A stretch of 64,000 bases of DNA from NCBI GenBank assembly GCA_034769895.1, contig JAWRYS010001452.1, positions 62,001 through 126,000 on the forward strand, given 5' to 3'. Source of the stretch: Magicicada septendecula (Eukaryota > Arthropoda > Insecta > Hemiptera > Cicadidae). Positions 18,404 to 29,932 of the stretch are shown here, in pieces (the stretch's first letter is position 1; each line of letters begins with the position of its first letter). The notes beneath the pieces were generated by a model. That model made no database searches and was not told the DNA's origin. It was given only the letters and a program-made list of their open reading frames with translations. Made by a program: the position numbers and the translations under genes.

Positions 18404-21400
18404 AAGGTGTTGTACAGACGATTCGCGTCTGGCTTGCGATAGCGTCACTTTCCAAGTAAATGTATTTAACGGTAATTACCTCGTTAAACGGCCGTTCCCA
18501 TGGTTACGTGTTTGCTCTCATTGGGTGAGCTCAATATTAGTACATTGTTATCAATTTTCGAATTTCTTTCAAATCTTCCCATATCTTCGGACTTTCTTCC
18601 TCCTCTTATCTTCCTTCTGAGTTAATATCTAAATGCACTGTCATTTATATTTTCTCACAACGATTATTTTGGTACCCCACAATATTGGGTTTTATCAAGT
18701 TTTTTTAAGTTCACAATTAATTTCATACTTACTAATCACATTTCTTTGTTTATATAATTCCTTAATTTAATATTTGGTTTTTAATAATAACTACTATTCA
18801 TCCTTGATGAATTAGTCACATTGGATTTGTCCATTACATGGTGATTTTTATACAATTAGTAATTGTTTATGTTTGACCGTTAGGCCTGTTTCACATTTAA
18901 GTAGCCATTACTGGATTTTTGTGGCTTCATACACAACATATTTCATTGAGTCCCAAATTGTTATTTTGCATTTATAATTAGGTTTAATGTATCTGGATGT
19001 GTTTTAATTAGTAACAACTGTGTTATTCAATCTTACTTGCTAATTATTTGCTATTCATTTCCAATATAAAATAAAACATCTAGGCCTATGGTCTGTATAA
19101 CTCTTACAGCCATATCCATTTCATAACTAACAGTTTATATAATTCATTATTTCTTATTTGTTGTTCTGGTGCTAAACAATCTCACCTCTATTGAACTTTT
19201 TCCATTAAACTCACCTTATAACATGGGTATTGGATACAAACTTATTTTCTAATGCTTTTTTCTCTCCCTTCCATATTAACACCATCTAATTACTTTTCTT
19301 TGTGAAACACACCTTTAAACTTTTACAATACATTTTTAAGTTATAACAATATTCTTTACTAGTCATCACAGTGAATATCACTACTTAGTGTTCATTATTC
19401 ACTGATTAAATGTTCTATCCTAAATACTATTCATTGCAACTTGTTAAATGTTATTGTTCACTCTTAAAATTAAAACATATTGTTCACTCTTAAAACTAAA
19501 ACATAAAGTAATTTTACTAAGTCTTTACCTTAGCCTACTCTCCTCTTACTATTTGTATGATAGACAATATTTGTATTTATTTTTCACTAGCACTTTCTTA
19601 AATTATTTAGTGTTCATTATAATTTATTTAGTGTTTCTTTAGTATTATATCACTCTAGTACAAATCACTTTCACTAATTCAACTTCCATTTATTTCTCAT
19701 CATTTTATTCTCTTTCTCTACACACTATCTATATAACATTATTAATATTGTGTCTTTCTTAGTTAACAAATTACATATATCCCTAACTCTTTTGGTTAGT
19801 GTATTTTTATACATTGTTTCATATTACTGACGGTTCATAATTGTCATTTTATCAATACTAACATTCATTAATAGTTTTGGTTCTTAACCGAATTTCATTG
19901 TCTTTATTACTTTGGGTTACATTATTTCTCCCTTTTCTGTTTTTCATTACTTGTCTAGTTTTCTTGATGCGTTTCATCTTGTTTTCTTCCTCATGGGTTT
20001 GTTCTCTCTTGGTTTTCATTCTTCTTCTCCTTCCTTCGTCTTGTTTTCTTTATTTTGATTTCTTAGCTGGTTTCTCAACTGGTTTCTCAATTGGCCAATC
20101 TCTGGGGTTGGGTCAATGTCGTTTGTCTGTCAGTCTATCATTTTAGTTTCTTTGTTAATCACTTTCAGTTTATTACACCTCCTCCTTCCGTGATAATTAC
20201 CTTTTATTTATTTTTTACTATCCACATAATTTATTTATTCAAACATAATATCATTTAGCATTTTTTATACATACTTATTGTTATCAAAATTTATCTGAAT
20301 TTGGTGATGTTATATAATGCTCTCCCACCAAAATTGATCATTTTATAAAACGTGATTCTAAGTTTGATGAAATTATCAATTGTATCGTATCATTTTCTTC
20401 TTAAACTCTCCTGCTTCTCACTCGATTTTTTATGCTTAATTCTGTATCTTTTATTTCCTTTCTCCTGATTCTTTTCTTCGTCATTTTTTCTTATTGCGAA
20501 CTGGCTTATTGATTTTATATTATAAATTATTCCCTATAAATCTTATTTTCCCTAACTATCTTTACTCTGTAGTTGCAATCGATTCGGATGGGCTCTATTG
20601 GCTTACCTAACTCCGTCGTTCAAAACTACTCTTATTCTGAGATCAGGGGAACATCATCCCTGCTCAGTAAAATGATTGCTGGACTTATTCAACAGTCAAT
20701 CTCAATTAATGAATCTTAAATATAGTCATCTCGTGACTCAACATAATAATAATAATCATAACATTTGTTGGGAATCTTTTACCTTTGTACTTCATTATTG
20801 CTCAGTTCGAGTCATATATTTTTTCATCTTTCTTTATAGATACTACTTGATAATACTTGAAGCATTGCTTTTTATTGATACAATTCACATTTTTATTCAT
20901 TTTTAATTACTTTTCGTTTCATCTCAATTCATATTACAACTCTTAGAATGTTTGTTTTATTTATTTCGTTTTTTGATCATTGGTTTTCTTAATCTTACTT
21001 CCATTTCTTTCTAAATAGTATTGGAAGTTGGTCATTTTGATTGATAGTATTTTTTTTTCATAACTTTTTAAATATCCTAGTAAGTTAGTTACTAGTTGGG
21101 AATGTTTTTAGCTTATTCCTTTATAGTATGTTTTGCTTTTTTGTGCCTTACATTTTGGCTAAAGATTATTGTAACTTAATCTTATTTTGTTAGGAATGTT
21201 TTGTAACTTCACTCCATTATTATTAATTTTTATTCAAAGATTATAGTAAGTTATTGTTTTTTACTTTATGTGGATTCTTGGTAATTTTATTTCTCCCTTT
21301 TTTATGATTGGTCTAAAATATTCTCGAATTATCTGTGTAAGCTGTTCTTACATAACTTTTTTGAATTTTGAAATTCATTTTTTATATATATTTTTTCATT

Positions 21401-21486
21401 ATTATTTATCAGTAAACTTTCTTGCTGAGATTATTCTTCCTTTTTATTCCAACTAACTTGGTGGGCCTTTTTAAATTGAATTCTTT

Positions 21487-21684
21487 TCAATTAAGTTTGA
21501 TCGTCATAGTACTTTTTAAACTACTTAGGTAGGTTATCATGAAATCAGTCCCCTTTTCCTCGGCGTTTATCTTCACTTGGTTTACCCATGGTCCATCATT
21601 TCCTCTGCATTTGTGGTTCGGATAACTTTGGTGTATAGAACTATTTTCTTCCTTGTTATATAGGTTTCTTCTGTTTTGTACCAT
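21487..21684 (-). CDS. ORF3, unit 4
   Basis: Private G20S; the same base change is silent in the overlapping ORF2 frame. Confidence 0.25.
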   Translation of the reverse strand: MVQNRRNLYNKEENSSIHQSYPNHKCRGNDGPWVNQVKINAEEKGTDFMITYLSSLKSTMTIKLN

Positions 21685-22445
21685 GATTCTTCTAATATCA
21701 TATGTTCAGTGGTAACCATGACTGCTTCCCTCATTTTATTACGTGTTTCTTTATTCAGCATTTCTATTTCTAGTATACTCAAGTGTGTTAGATACCTTCT
21801 TGATTTGTGACACCCTATCTTGTTGTGAGTCCTGTCAATTTTGTGTGATTTCCATTTTCTTATTGATTTGTTGAAGTTTTCCTCTGCTGGTTGGTTGTGA
21901 ATTCCTTCTATAATTTCTTTCAAGGTCCTCCTACAATCTTTATATCTCATTAATTTGCTTTGGTCGGTAAGGGGTAAATTGAACACATCAATTAGTCCGT
22001 TCTTCATCATCTCCACTTCTTCTCTTGTTTTTAGTAGTTTCTTTTTATATATTTTTCCTATTTCCTTTGTTTTCTTGATCTTCTTAATTATTCGGTTCTT
22101 CTTTACTCTTCTCAGGTTGGTTTTTGTGTGCTTAATTTTCTCATTGTTTTTGTTATCTTTATTCCCAGAAAACAATACACCTTTGTCTTCTTTATTCTTC
22201 ATTTCTCCATTGATACCGTCAGAAGTGTTGTATAGTGTTTCATTCAATTGTGTGAAACCACTATCTACTGTTTCATCAAGTTGATCTGCTGGGTATCTTG
22301 TCTCTTCCCATTTTTTATTCATCTCCGTTTTTGTCTGGTTGCTTTCTTTACGACATCCTTTGAAAATTAGTCTTATTTGCTGCTTCATTTCTTCTTTATT
22401 TTTCTCGTGGTCCTTCTCCAGCTGTTCCCTCAATTCTTCCTTCAA
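21582..22445 (-). CDS. ORF2, unit 4
   Basis: Intact; carries the majority residue at every variable position (Q8, M20, Q23, G89, T107, E180). Confidence 0.45.
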   Translation of the reverse strand: MKEELREQLEKDHEKNKEEMKQQIRLIFKGCRKESNQTKTEMNKKWEETRYPADQLDETVDSGFTQLNETLYNTSDGINGEMKNKEDKGVLFSGNKDNKNNEKIKHTKTNLRRVKKNRIIKKIKKTKEIGKIYKKKLLKTREEVEMMKNGLIDVFNLPLTDQSKLMRYKDCRRTLKEIIEGIHNQPAEENFNKSIRKWKSHKIDRTHNKIGCHKSRRYLTHLSILEIEMLNKETRNKMREAVMVTTEHMILEESWYKTEETYITRKKIVLYTKVIRTTNAEEMMDHG

Positions 22446-22858
22446 TTCTTCGTTTCTTTGCTGAATTTCCTCATCAATCGTTGTTGTAATGTTTCATTAT
22501 TCTTGTTAATGGTTTGTCTCAATTCTTCCTTCTGTTTCTGAAAATTGTCCTCCTGTTTTTTAAAATTTTCACTTGTTTCTTCCTTCTGTTTCTGAAAATT
22601 TTCGTTTGTTTCTTTCTTCATTCCGTCAAATTTATTGGTCATATTATTCATCATCTCCATTAATTTTAGTATGTTCGGGTCTCCTCTAACTTCTCCCTTG
22701 TCGCCCGCCTGTAATTCCATTTCTTCGTCTTGTGTTGGTTCTGTTGTGGTTATTGTTGTCTCCACTTCTTCAATCGGTGCTCCTTCCTCTTCTTCCCCTC
22801 TATTTTCTTCCATCTCCTTCTCCTTTTCCAACTTCTTTCCTAAATCTCTTGTGTGCAT
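22442..22858 (-). CDS. ORF1, unit 4
   Basis: Intact, with A11E as in unit 2. Confidence 0.55.
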   Translation of the reverse strand: MHTRDLGKKLEKEKEMEENRGEEEEGAPIEEVETTITTTEPTQDEEMELQAGDKGEVRGDPNILKLMEMMNNMTNKFDGMKKETNENFQKQKEETSENFKKQEDNFQKQKEELRQTINKNNETLQQRLMRKFSKETKN

Positions 22859-22905
22859 CCTGATCTCCTTTCGTGACCGCCGCTAGAACTTCGTATCTTC
22901 CTTTT

Positions 22906-22928
22906 TTCAAGCCCCATGTTGGGCGCCA
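22906..22928 (-). other. tRNA-Lys PBS, unit 4
   Basis: Unchanged from unit 1. Confidence 0.8.
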
Positions 22929-23958
22929 ATTTATAACCTACCGTTCGCGAATGTCCTGCCTACTTCAAGCCCCGCGATGGAAGCCAATTTATAACCAAAC
23001 TCGTGTCTCGTGTCCCCTCGTATACCTCTGTAAAATATAACAGTGTGTCTGCGTGCGAAAATGTGTCTGTGTTTCTTACCACTGCGTCCTCGTACGGCGA
23101 TGTACTTCACGATGTTTGGGCCCGTAGCGAACGTACTGGGGACCAGGTATCGTGGTTCCCGATTTGAGTTTCAAACGTAGTGGATTATCTCCGGGTGGCG
23201 CCAAATTGTTTATAGAAAACAATTAAAATGGTTTGCTTATCAATGTTCTATTTGAACGAGGCGACGAATTCAATCTGTCCCGCCCTTTCTCAATTTCGTG
23301 TCAATCGAGATAGCGGTTGCTGGATTCGCTACTTGAGCGCTCGCCGTCGCATTGGAAACCTTCACTATACATTATATTTTTAAACATACACTTTGCTAAT
23401 AGAAATAAGACACGAGTTAACACACACAGTATAAATTTATTATTAATTGGAAGTTAGTATTTTATAGACACAAGTTGTAATTAGTTTGTTCATATATAAT
23501 TCTGCACCGGATAATTCTTTATAAGACTCTTACTCAAAGTTAAACGATTGACTTTTGAATACAAATAAACAGTAATGGTGATTTATTTCGCCGATCAACA
23601 AATATTTTGGTCGACGTTTGTGGGTTGTTTGGATCACGTTAAAAGGTTCAGATGCAGTTACAACATTAAAAATACACAACCTTACAATGTTTTTTCCTTA
23701 TGTAGGATAATGTGTAGTGGTAATTGTTTTGTTTAAGAGTCATACAAGATGTTTATAAGTCGTACATAAATATGAGTTTAGTTCTATAGTTAACAAAATT
23801 TTCAGTGATATAATTTTATGGATCAATCCTTGTAAGAGAATAAAAATGATTTAGTGGTATTCAAAATACATTGAGAAATGGTCAAAGTGCGTTTATTTTT
23901 TGGAAGTTGAAATAATTTAACTGATACTTAACAGCCTTGCAGTACGGTATTATTCGGG

Positions 23959-24168
23959 ATGAAGAGAAGGAAGGATTATGGCTTCAATATTGTTCCTGTG
24001 TACTTTATTCGAGCTTCGGCATCTTTTTCACAGTGGGTTGGACTTATTTGGATATTTCATATTGAGTTAAACGTCTTCTCCCTCTGGAAATGGTATTCTG
24101 CATCCATCAGGCTTCTGTACTCTCAATTTCTACACTTTGTTTTACTTCTAAGATGTCTCAAACGTTAA
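23959..24168 (+). CDS. Antisense 69-codon ORF, unit 5
   Basis: No difference from unit 1 seen. Confidence 0.3.
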   Translation: MKRRKDYGFNIVPVYFIRASASFSQWVGLIWIFHIELNVFSLWKWYSASIRLLYSQFLHFVLLLRCLKR

Positions 24169-27100
24169 AAGGTGTTGTACAGACGATTCGCGTCTGGCTT
24201 GCGATAGCGTCACTTTCCAAGTAAATGTATTTAACGGTAATTACCTCGTTAAACGGCCGTTCCCATGGTTACGTGTTTGCTCTCATTGGGTGAGCTCAAT
24301 ATTAGTACATTGTTATCAATTTTCGAATTTCTTTCAAATCTTCCCATATCTTCGGACTTCCTTCCTCCTCTTATCTTCCTTCTGAGTTAATATCTAAATG
24401 CACTGTCATTTATATTTTCTCACAACGATTATTTTGGTACCCCACAATATTGGGTTTTATCAAGTTTTTTTAAGTTCACAATTAATTTCATACTTACTAA
24501 TCACATTTCTTTGTTTATATAATTCCTTAATTTAATATTTGGTTTTTAATAATAACTACTATTCATCCTTGATGAATTAGTCACATTGGATTTGTCCATT
24601 ACATGGTGATTTTTATACAATTAGTAATTGTTTATGTTTGACCGTTAGGCCTGTTTCACATTTAAGTAGCCATTACTGGATTTTTGTGGCTTCATACACA
24701 ACATATTTCATTGAGTCCCAAATTGTTATTTTGCATTTATAATTAGGTTTAATGTATCTGGATGTGTTTTAATTAGTAACAACTGTGTTATTCAATCTTA
24801 CTTGCTAATTATTTGCTATTCATTTCCAATATAAAATCAAACATCTAGGCCTATGGTCTGTATAACTCTTACAGCCATATCCATTTCATAACTAACAGTT
24901 TATATAATTCATTATTTCTTATTTGTTGTTCTGGTGCTAAACAATCTCACCTCTATTGAACTTTTTCCATTAAACTCACCTTATAACATGGGTATTGGAT
25001 ACAAACTTATTTTCTAATGCTTTTTTCTCTCCCTTCCATATTAACACCATCTAATTACTTTTCTTTGTGAAACACACCTTTAAACTTTTACAATACATTT
25101 TTAAGTTATAACAATATTCTTTACTAGTCATCACAGTGAATATCACTACTTAGTGTTCATTATTCACTGATTAAATGTTCTATCCTAAATACTATTCATT
25201 GCAACTTGTTAAATGTTATTGTTCACTCTTAAAATTAAAACATATTGTTCACTCTTAAAACTAAAACATAAGTAATTTTACTAAGTCTTTACCTTAGCCT
25301 ACTCTCCTCTTACTATTTGTATGATAGACAATATTTGTATTTATTTTTCACTAGCACTTTCTTAAATTATTTAGTGTTCATTATAATTTATTTAGTGTTT
25401 CTTTAGTATTATATCACTCTAGTATAAATCACTTTCACTAATTCAACTTCCATTTATTTCTCATCATTTTATTCTCTTTCTCTACACACTATCTATATAA
25501 CATTATTAATATTGTGTCTTTCTTAGTTAACAAATTACATATATCCCTAACTCTTTTGGTTAGTGTATTTTTATACATTGTTTCATATTACTGACGGTTC
25601 ATAATTGTCATTTTATCAATACTAACATTCATTAATAGTTTTGGTTCTTAACCGAATTTCATTGCCTTTATTACTTTGGGTTACATTATTTCTCCCTTTT
25701 CTGTTTTTCATTACTTGTCTAGTTTTCTTGATGCGTTTCATCTTGTTTTCTTCCTCATGGGTTTGTTCTCTCTTGGTTTTCATTCTTCTTCTCCTTCCTT
25801 TGTCTTGTTTTCTTTATTTTGATTTCTTAGCTGGTTTCTCAACTGGTTTCTCAATTGGCCAATCTCTGGGGTTGGGTCAATGTCGTTTGTCTGTCAGTCT
25901 ATCATTTTAGTTTCTTTGTTAATCACTTTCAGTTTATTACACCTCCTCCTTCCATGATAATTACTTTTTATTTATTTTTTACTATCCACATAATTTATTT
26001 ATTCAAACATAATATCATTTAGCATTTTTTATACATACTTATTGTTATCAAAATTTATCTGAATTTGGTGATGTTATATAATGCTCTCCCACCAAAATTG
26101 ATCATTTTATAAAACGTGATTCTAAGTTTGATGAAATTATCAATTGTATCGTATCATTTTCTTTTTAAACTCTCCTGCTTCTCACTCGATTTTTTATGCT
26201 TAATTCTGTATCTTTTATTTCCTTTCTCCTGATTCTTTTCTTCGTCATTTTTTCTTATTGCGAACTGGCTTATTGATTTTATATTATAAATTATTCCCTA
26301 TAACTCTTATTTTCCCTAACTATCTTTACTCTGTAGTTGCAATCGATTCGGATGGGCTCTATTGGCTTACCTAACTCCGTCGTTCAAAACTACTCTTATT
26401 CTGAGATCAGGGGAACATCATCCCTGCTCAGTAAAATGATTGCTGGACTTATTCAACAGTCAATCTCAATTAATGAATCTTAAATATAGTCATCTCGTGA
26501 CTCAACATAATAATAATAATCATAACATTTGTTGGGAATCTTTTACCTTTGTACTTCATTATTGCTCAGTTCGAGTCATATATTTTTTCATCTTTCTTTA
26601 TAGATACTACTTGATAATACTTGAAGCATTGCTTTTTATTGATACAATTCACATTTTTATTCATTTTTAATTACTTTTCGTTTCATCTCAATTCATATTA
26701 CAACTCTTAGAATGTTTGTTTTATTTATTTCGTTTTTTGATCATTGGTTTTCTTAATCTTACTTCCATTTCTTTCTAAATAGTATTGGAAGTTGGTCATT
26801 TTGATTGATAGTATTTTTTTTTCATAACTTTTTAAATATCCTAGTAAGTTAGTTACTAGTTGGGAATGTTTTTAGCTTATTCCTTTATAGTATGTTTTGC
26901 TTTTTTGTGCCTTACATTTTGGCTAAAGATTATTGTAACTTAATCTTATTTTGTTAGGAATGTTTTGTAACTTCACTCCATTATTATTAATTTTTATTCA
27001 AAGATTATAGTAAGTTATTGTTTTTTACTTTATGTGGATTCTTGGTAATTTTATTTCTCCCTTTTTTATGATTGGTCTAAAATATTCTCGAATTATCTGT

Positions 27101-27250
27101 GTAAGCTGTCCTTACATAACTTTTTTGAATTTTGAAATTCATTTTTTATATATATTTTTTCATTATTATTTATCAGTAAACTTTCTTGCTGAGATTATTC
27201 TTCCTTTTTATTCCAACTTACTTGGTGGGCCTTTTTAAATTGAATTCTTT

Positions 27251-27448
27251 TCAATTAAGTTTGATCGTCATAGTACTTTTTAAACTACTTAGGTAGGTTA
27301 TCATGAAATCAGTCCCCTTTTCCTCGGCGTTTATCTTCACTTGGTTTACCCATGGTCCATCATTTCCTCTGCATTTGTGGTTCGGATAACCTTGGTGTAT
27401 AGAACTATTTTCTTCCTTGTTATATAGGTTTCTTCTGTTTTGTACCAT
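27251..27448 (-). CDS. ORF3, unit 5
   Basis: Same protein as unit 1. Downstream, a base change near 27220 is shared with units 6 and 9. Confidence 0.25.
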   Translation of the reverse strand: MVQNRRNLYNKEENSSIHQGYPNHKCRGNDGPWVNQVKINAEEKGTDFMITYLSSLKSTMTIKLN

Positions 27449-28209
27449 GATTCTTCTAATATCATATGTTCAGTGGTAACCATGACTGCTTCCCTCATTT
27501 TATTACGTGTTTCTTTATTCAGCATTTCTATTTCTAGTATACTCAAGTGTGTTAGATACCTTCTTGATTTGTGACACCCTATCTTGTTGTGAGTCCTGTC
27601 AATTTTGTGTGATTTCCATTTTCTTATTGATTTGTTGAAGTTTTCCTCTGCTGGTTGGTTGTGAATTCCTTCTATAATTTCTTTCAAGGTCCTCCTACAA
27701 TCTTTATATCTCATTAATTTGCTTTGGTCGGTAAGGGGTAAATTGAACACATCAATTAGTCCGTTCTTCATCATCTCCACTTCTTCTCTTGTTTTTAGTA
27801 GTTTCTTTTTATATATTTTTCCTATTTCCTTTGTTTTCTTGATCTTCTTAATTATTCGGTTCTTCTTTACTCTTCTCAGGTTGGTTTTTGTGTGCTTAAT
27901 TTTCTCATTGTTTTTGTTATCTTTATTCCCAGAAAACAATACACCTTTGTCTTCTTTATTCTTCATTTCTCCATTGATACCGTCAGAAGTGTTGTATAGT
28001 GTTTCATTCAATTGTGTGAAACCACTATCTACTGTTTCATCAAGTTGATCTGCTGGGTATCTTGTCTCTTCCCATTTTTTATTCATCTCCGTTTTTGTCT
28101 GGTTGCTTTCTTTACGACATCCTTTGAAAATTAGTCTTATTTTCTGCTTCATTTCTTCTTTATTTTTCTCGTGGTCCTTCTCCAGCTGTTCCCTCAATTC
28201 TTCCTTCAA
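27346..28209 (-). CDS. ORF2, unit 5
   Basis: Intact, with K23 as in units 1 and 6. Confidence 0.45.
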   Translation of the reverse strand: MKEELREQLEKDHEKNKEEMKQKIRLIFKGCRKESNQTKTEMNKKWEETRYPADQLDETVDSGFTQLNETLYNTSDGINGEMKNKEDKGVLFSGNKDNKNNEKIKHTKTNLRRVKKNRIIKKIKKTKEIGKIYKKKLLKTREEVEMMKNGLIDVFNLPLTDQSKLMRYKDCRRTLKEIIEGIHNQPAEENFNKSIRKWKSHKIDRTHNKIGCHKSRRYLTHLSILEIEMLNKETRNKMREAVMVTTEHMILEESWYKTEETYITRKKIVLYTKVIRTTNAEEMMDHG

Positions 28210-28622
28210 TTCTTCGTTTCTTTGCTGAATTTCCTCATCAATCGTTGTTGTAATGTTTCATTATTCTTGTTAATGGTTTGTCTCAATTCTTCCTTCTGTT
28301 TCTGAAAATTGTCCTCCTGTTTTTTAAAATTTTCACTTGTTTCTTCCTTCTGTTTCTGAAAATTTTCGTTTGTTTCTTTCTTCATTCCGTCAAATTTATT
28401 GGTCATATTATTCATTATCTCCATTAATTTTAGTATGTTCGGGTCTCCTCTAACTTCTCCCTTGTCGCCCGCCTGTAATTCCATTTCTTCGTCTTGTGTT
28501 GGTTCTGTTGTGGTTATTGTTGTCTCCACTTCTTCAATCGGTGCTCCTTCCTCTTCTTCCCCTCTATTTTCTTCCATCTCCTTCTGCTTTGCCAACTTCT
28601 TTCCTAAATCTCTTGTGTGCAT
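28206..28622 (-). CDS. ORF1, unit 5
   Basis: Intact, with E13Q and M69I, the pair found again in units 9-11. Confidence 0.55.
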   Translation of the reverse strand: MHTRDLGKKLAKQKEMEENRGEEEEGAPIEEVETTITTTEPTQDEEMELQAGDKGEVRGDPNILKLMEIMNNMTNKFDGMKKETNENFQKQKEETSENFKKQEDNFQKQKEELRQTINKNNETLQQRLMRKFSKETKN

Positions 28623-28669
28623 CCTGATCTCCTTTCGTGACCGCCGCTAGAACTTCGTATCTTCCTTTT

Positions 28670-28692
28670 TTCAAGCCCCATGTTGGGCGCCA
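28670..28692 (-). other. tRNA-Lys PBS, unit 5
   Basis: Unchanged from unit 1. Confidence 0.8.
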
Positions 28693-29722
28693 ATTTATAA
28701 CCTACCGTTCGCGAATGTCCTGCCTACTTCAAGCCCCGCGATGGAAGCCAATTTATAACCAAACTCGTGTCTCGTGTCCCCTCGTATACCTCTGTAAAAT
28801 ATAACAGTGTGTCTGCGTGCGAAAATGTGTCTGTGTTTCTTACCACTGCGTCCTCGTACGGCGATGTACTTCACGATGTTTGGGCCCGTAGCGAACGTAC
28901 TGGGGACCAGGTATCGTGGTTCCCGATTTGAGTTTCAAACGTAGTGGATTATCTCCGGGTGGCGCCAAATTGTTTATAGAAAACAATTAAAATGGTTTGC
29001 TTATCAATGTTCTATTTGAACGAGGCGACGAATTCAATCTGTCCCGCCCTTTCTCAATTTCGTGTCAATCGAGATAGCGGTTGCTGGATTCGCTACTTGA
29101 GCGCTCGCCGTCGCATTGGAAACCTTCACTATACATTATATTTTTAAACATACACTTTGCTAATAGAAATAAGACACGAGTTAACACACACAGTATAAAT
29201 TTATTATTAATTGGAAGTTAGTATTTTATAGACACAAGTTGTAATTAGTTTGTTCATATATAATTCTGCACCGGATAATTCTTTATAAGACTCTTACTCA
29301 AGGTTAAACGATTGACTTTTGAATACAAATAAACAGTAATGGCGATTTATTTCGCCGATCAACAAATATTTTGGTCTACGTTTGTGGGTTGTTTGGATCA
29401 CGTTAAAAGGTTCAGATGCAGTTACAACATTAAAAATACACAACCTTACAATGTTTTTTCCTTATGTAGGATAATGTGTAGTGGTAATTGTTTTGTTTAA
29501 GTGTCATACAAGATGTTTATAAGTCGTACATAAATATGAGTTTAGTTCTATAGTTAACAAAATTTTCAGTGATATAATTTTATGGATCAATCCTTGTAAG
29601 AGAATAAAAATGATTTATTGGTATTCAAAATACATTGAGAAATGGTCAAAGTGCGTTTATTTTTTGGAAGTTGAAATAATTTAACTGATACTTAACAGCC
29701 TTGCAGTACGGTATTATTCGGG

Positions 29723-29932
29723 ATGAAGAGAAGGAAGGATTATGGCTTCAATATTGTTCCTGTGTACTTTATTCGAGCTTCGGCATCTTTTTCACAGTGG
29801 GTTGGACTTATTTGGATATTTCATATTGAGTTAAACGTCTTCTCCCTCTGGAAATGGTATTCTGCATCCATCAGGCTTCTGTACTCTCAATTTCTACACT
29901 TTGTTTTACTTCTAAGATGTCTCAAACGTTAA
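29723..29932 (+). CDS. Antisense 69-codon ORF, unit 6
   Basis: No difference from unit 1 seen. Confidence 0.3.
   Translation: MKRRKDYGFNIVPVYFIRASASFSQWVGLIWIFHIELNVFSLWKWYSASIRLLYSQFLHFVLLLRCLKR

Larger units (their letters stand above)
17307..23071 (-). repeat. Tandem array unit 4 (5765 bp)
   Basis: Gene-free A-rich stretch at 18404-21486, gag-like frames at 21487-22858, PBS region at 22906-22996. Shares the one-base insertion with unit 3 (near 19505) and a 6-bp deletion with unit 5 (near 21089), so it links two neighbouring variant groups. Confidence 0.97.
23072..28835 (-). repeat. Tandem array unit 5 (5764 bp)
   Basis: Gene-free A-rich stretch at 24169-27250, gag-like frames at 27251-28622, PBS region at 28670-28760. 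Shares the 6-bp deletion with unit 4, an A-to-C change near 26304 with unit 6, and two ORF1 replacements with units 9-11. Confidence 0.97.
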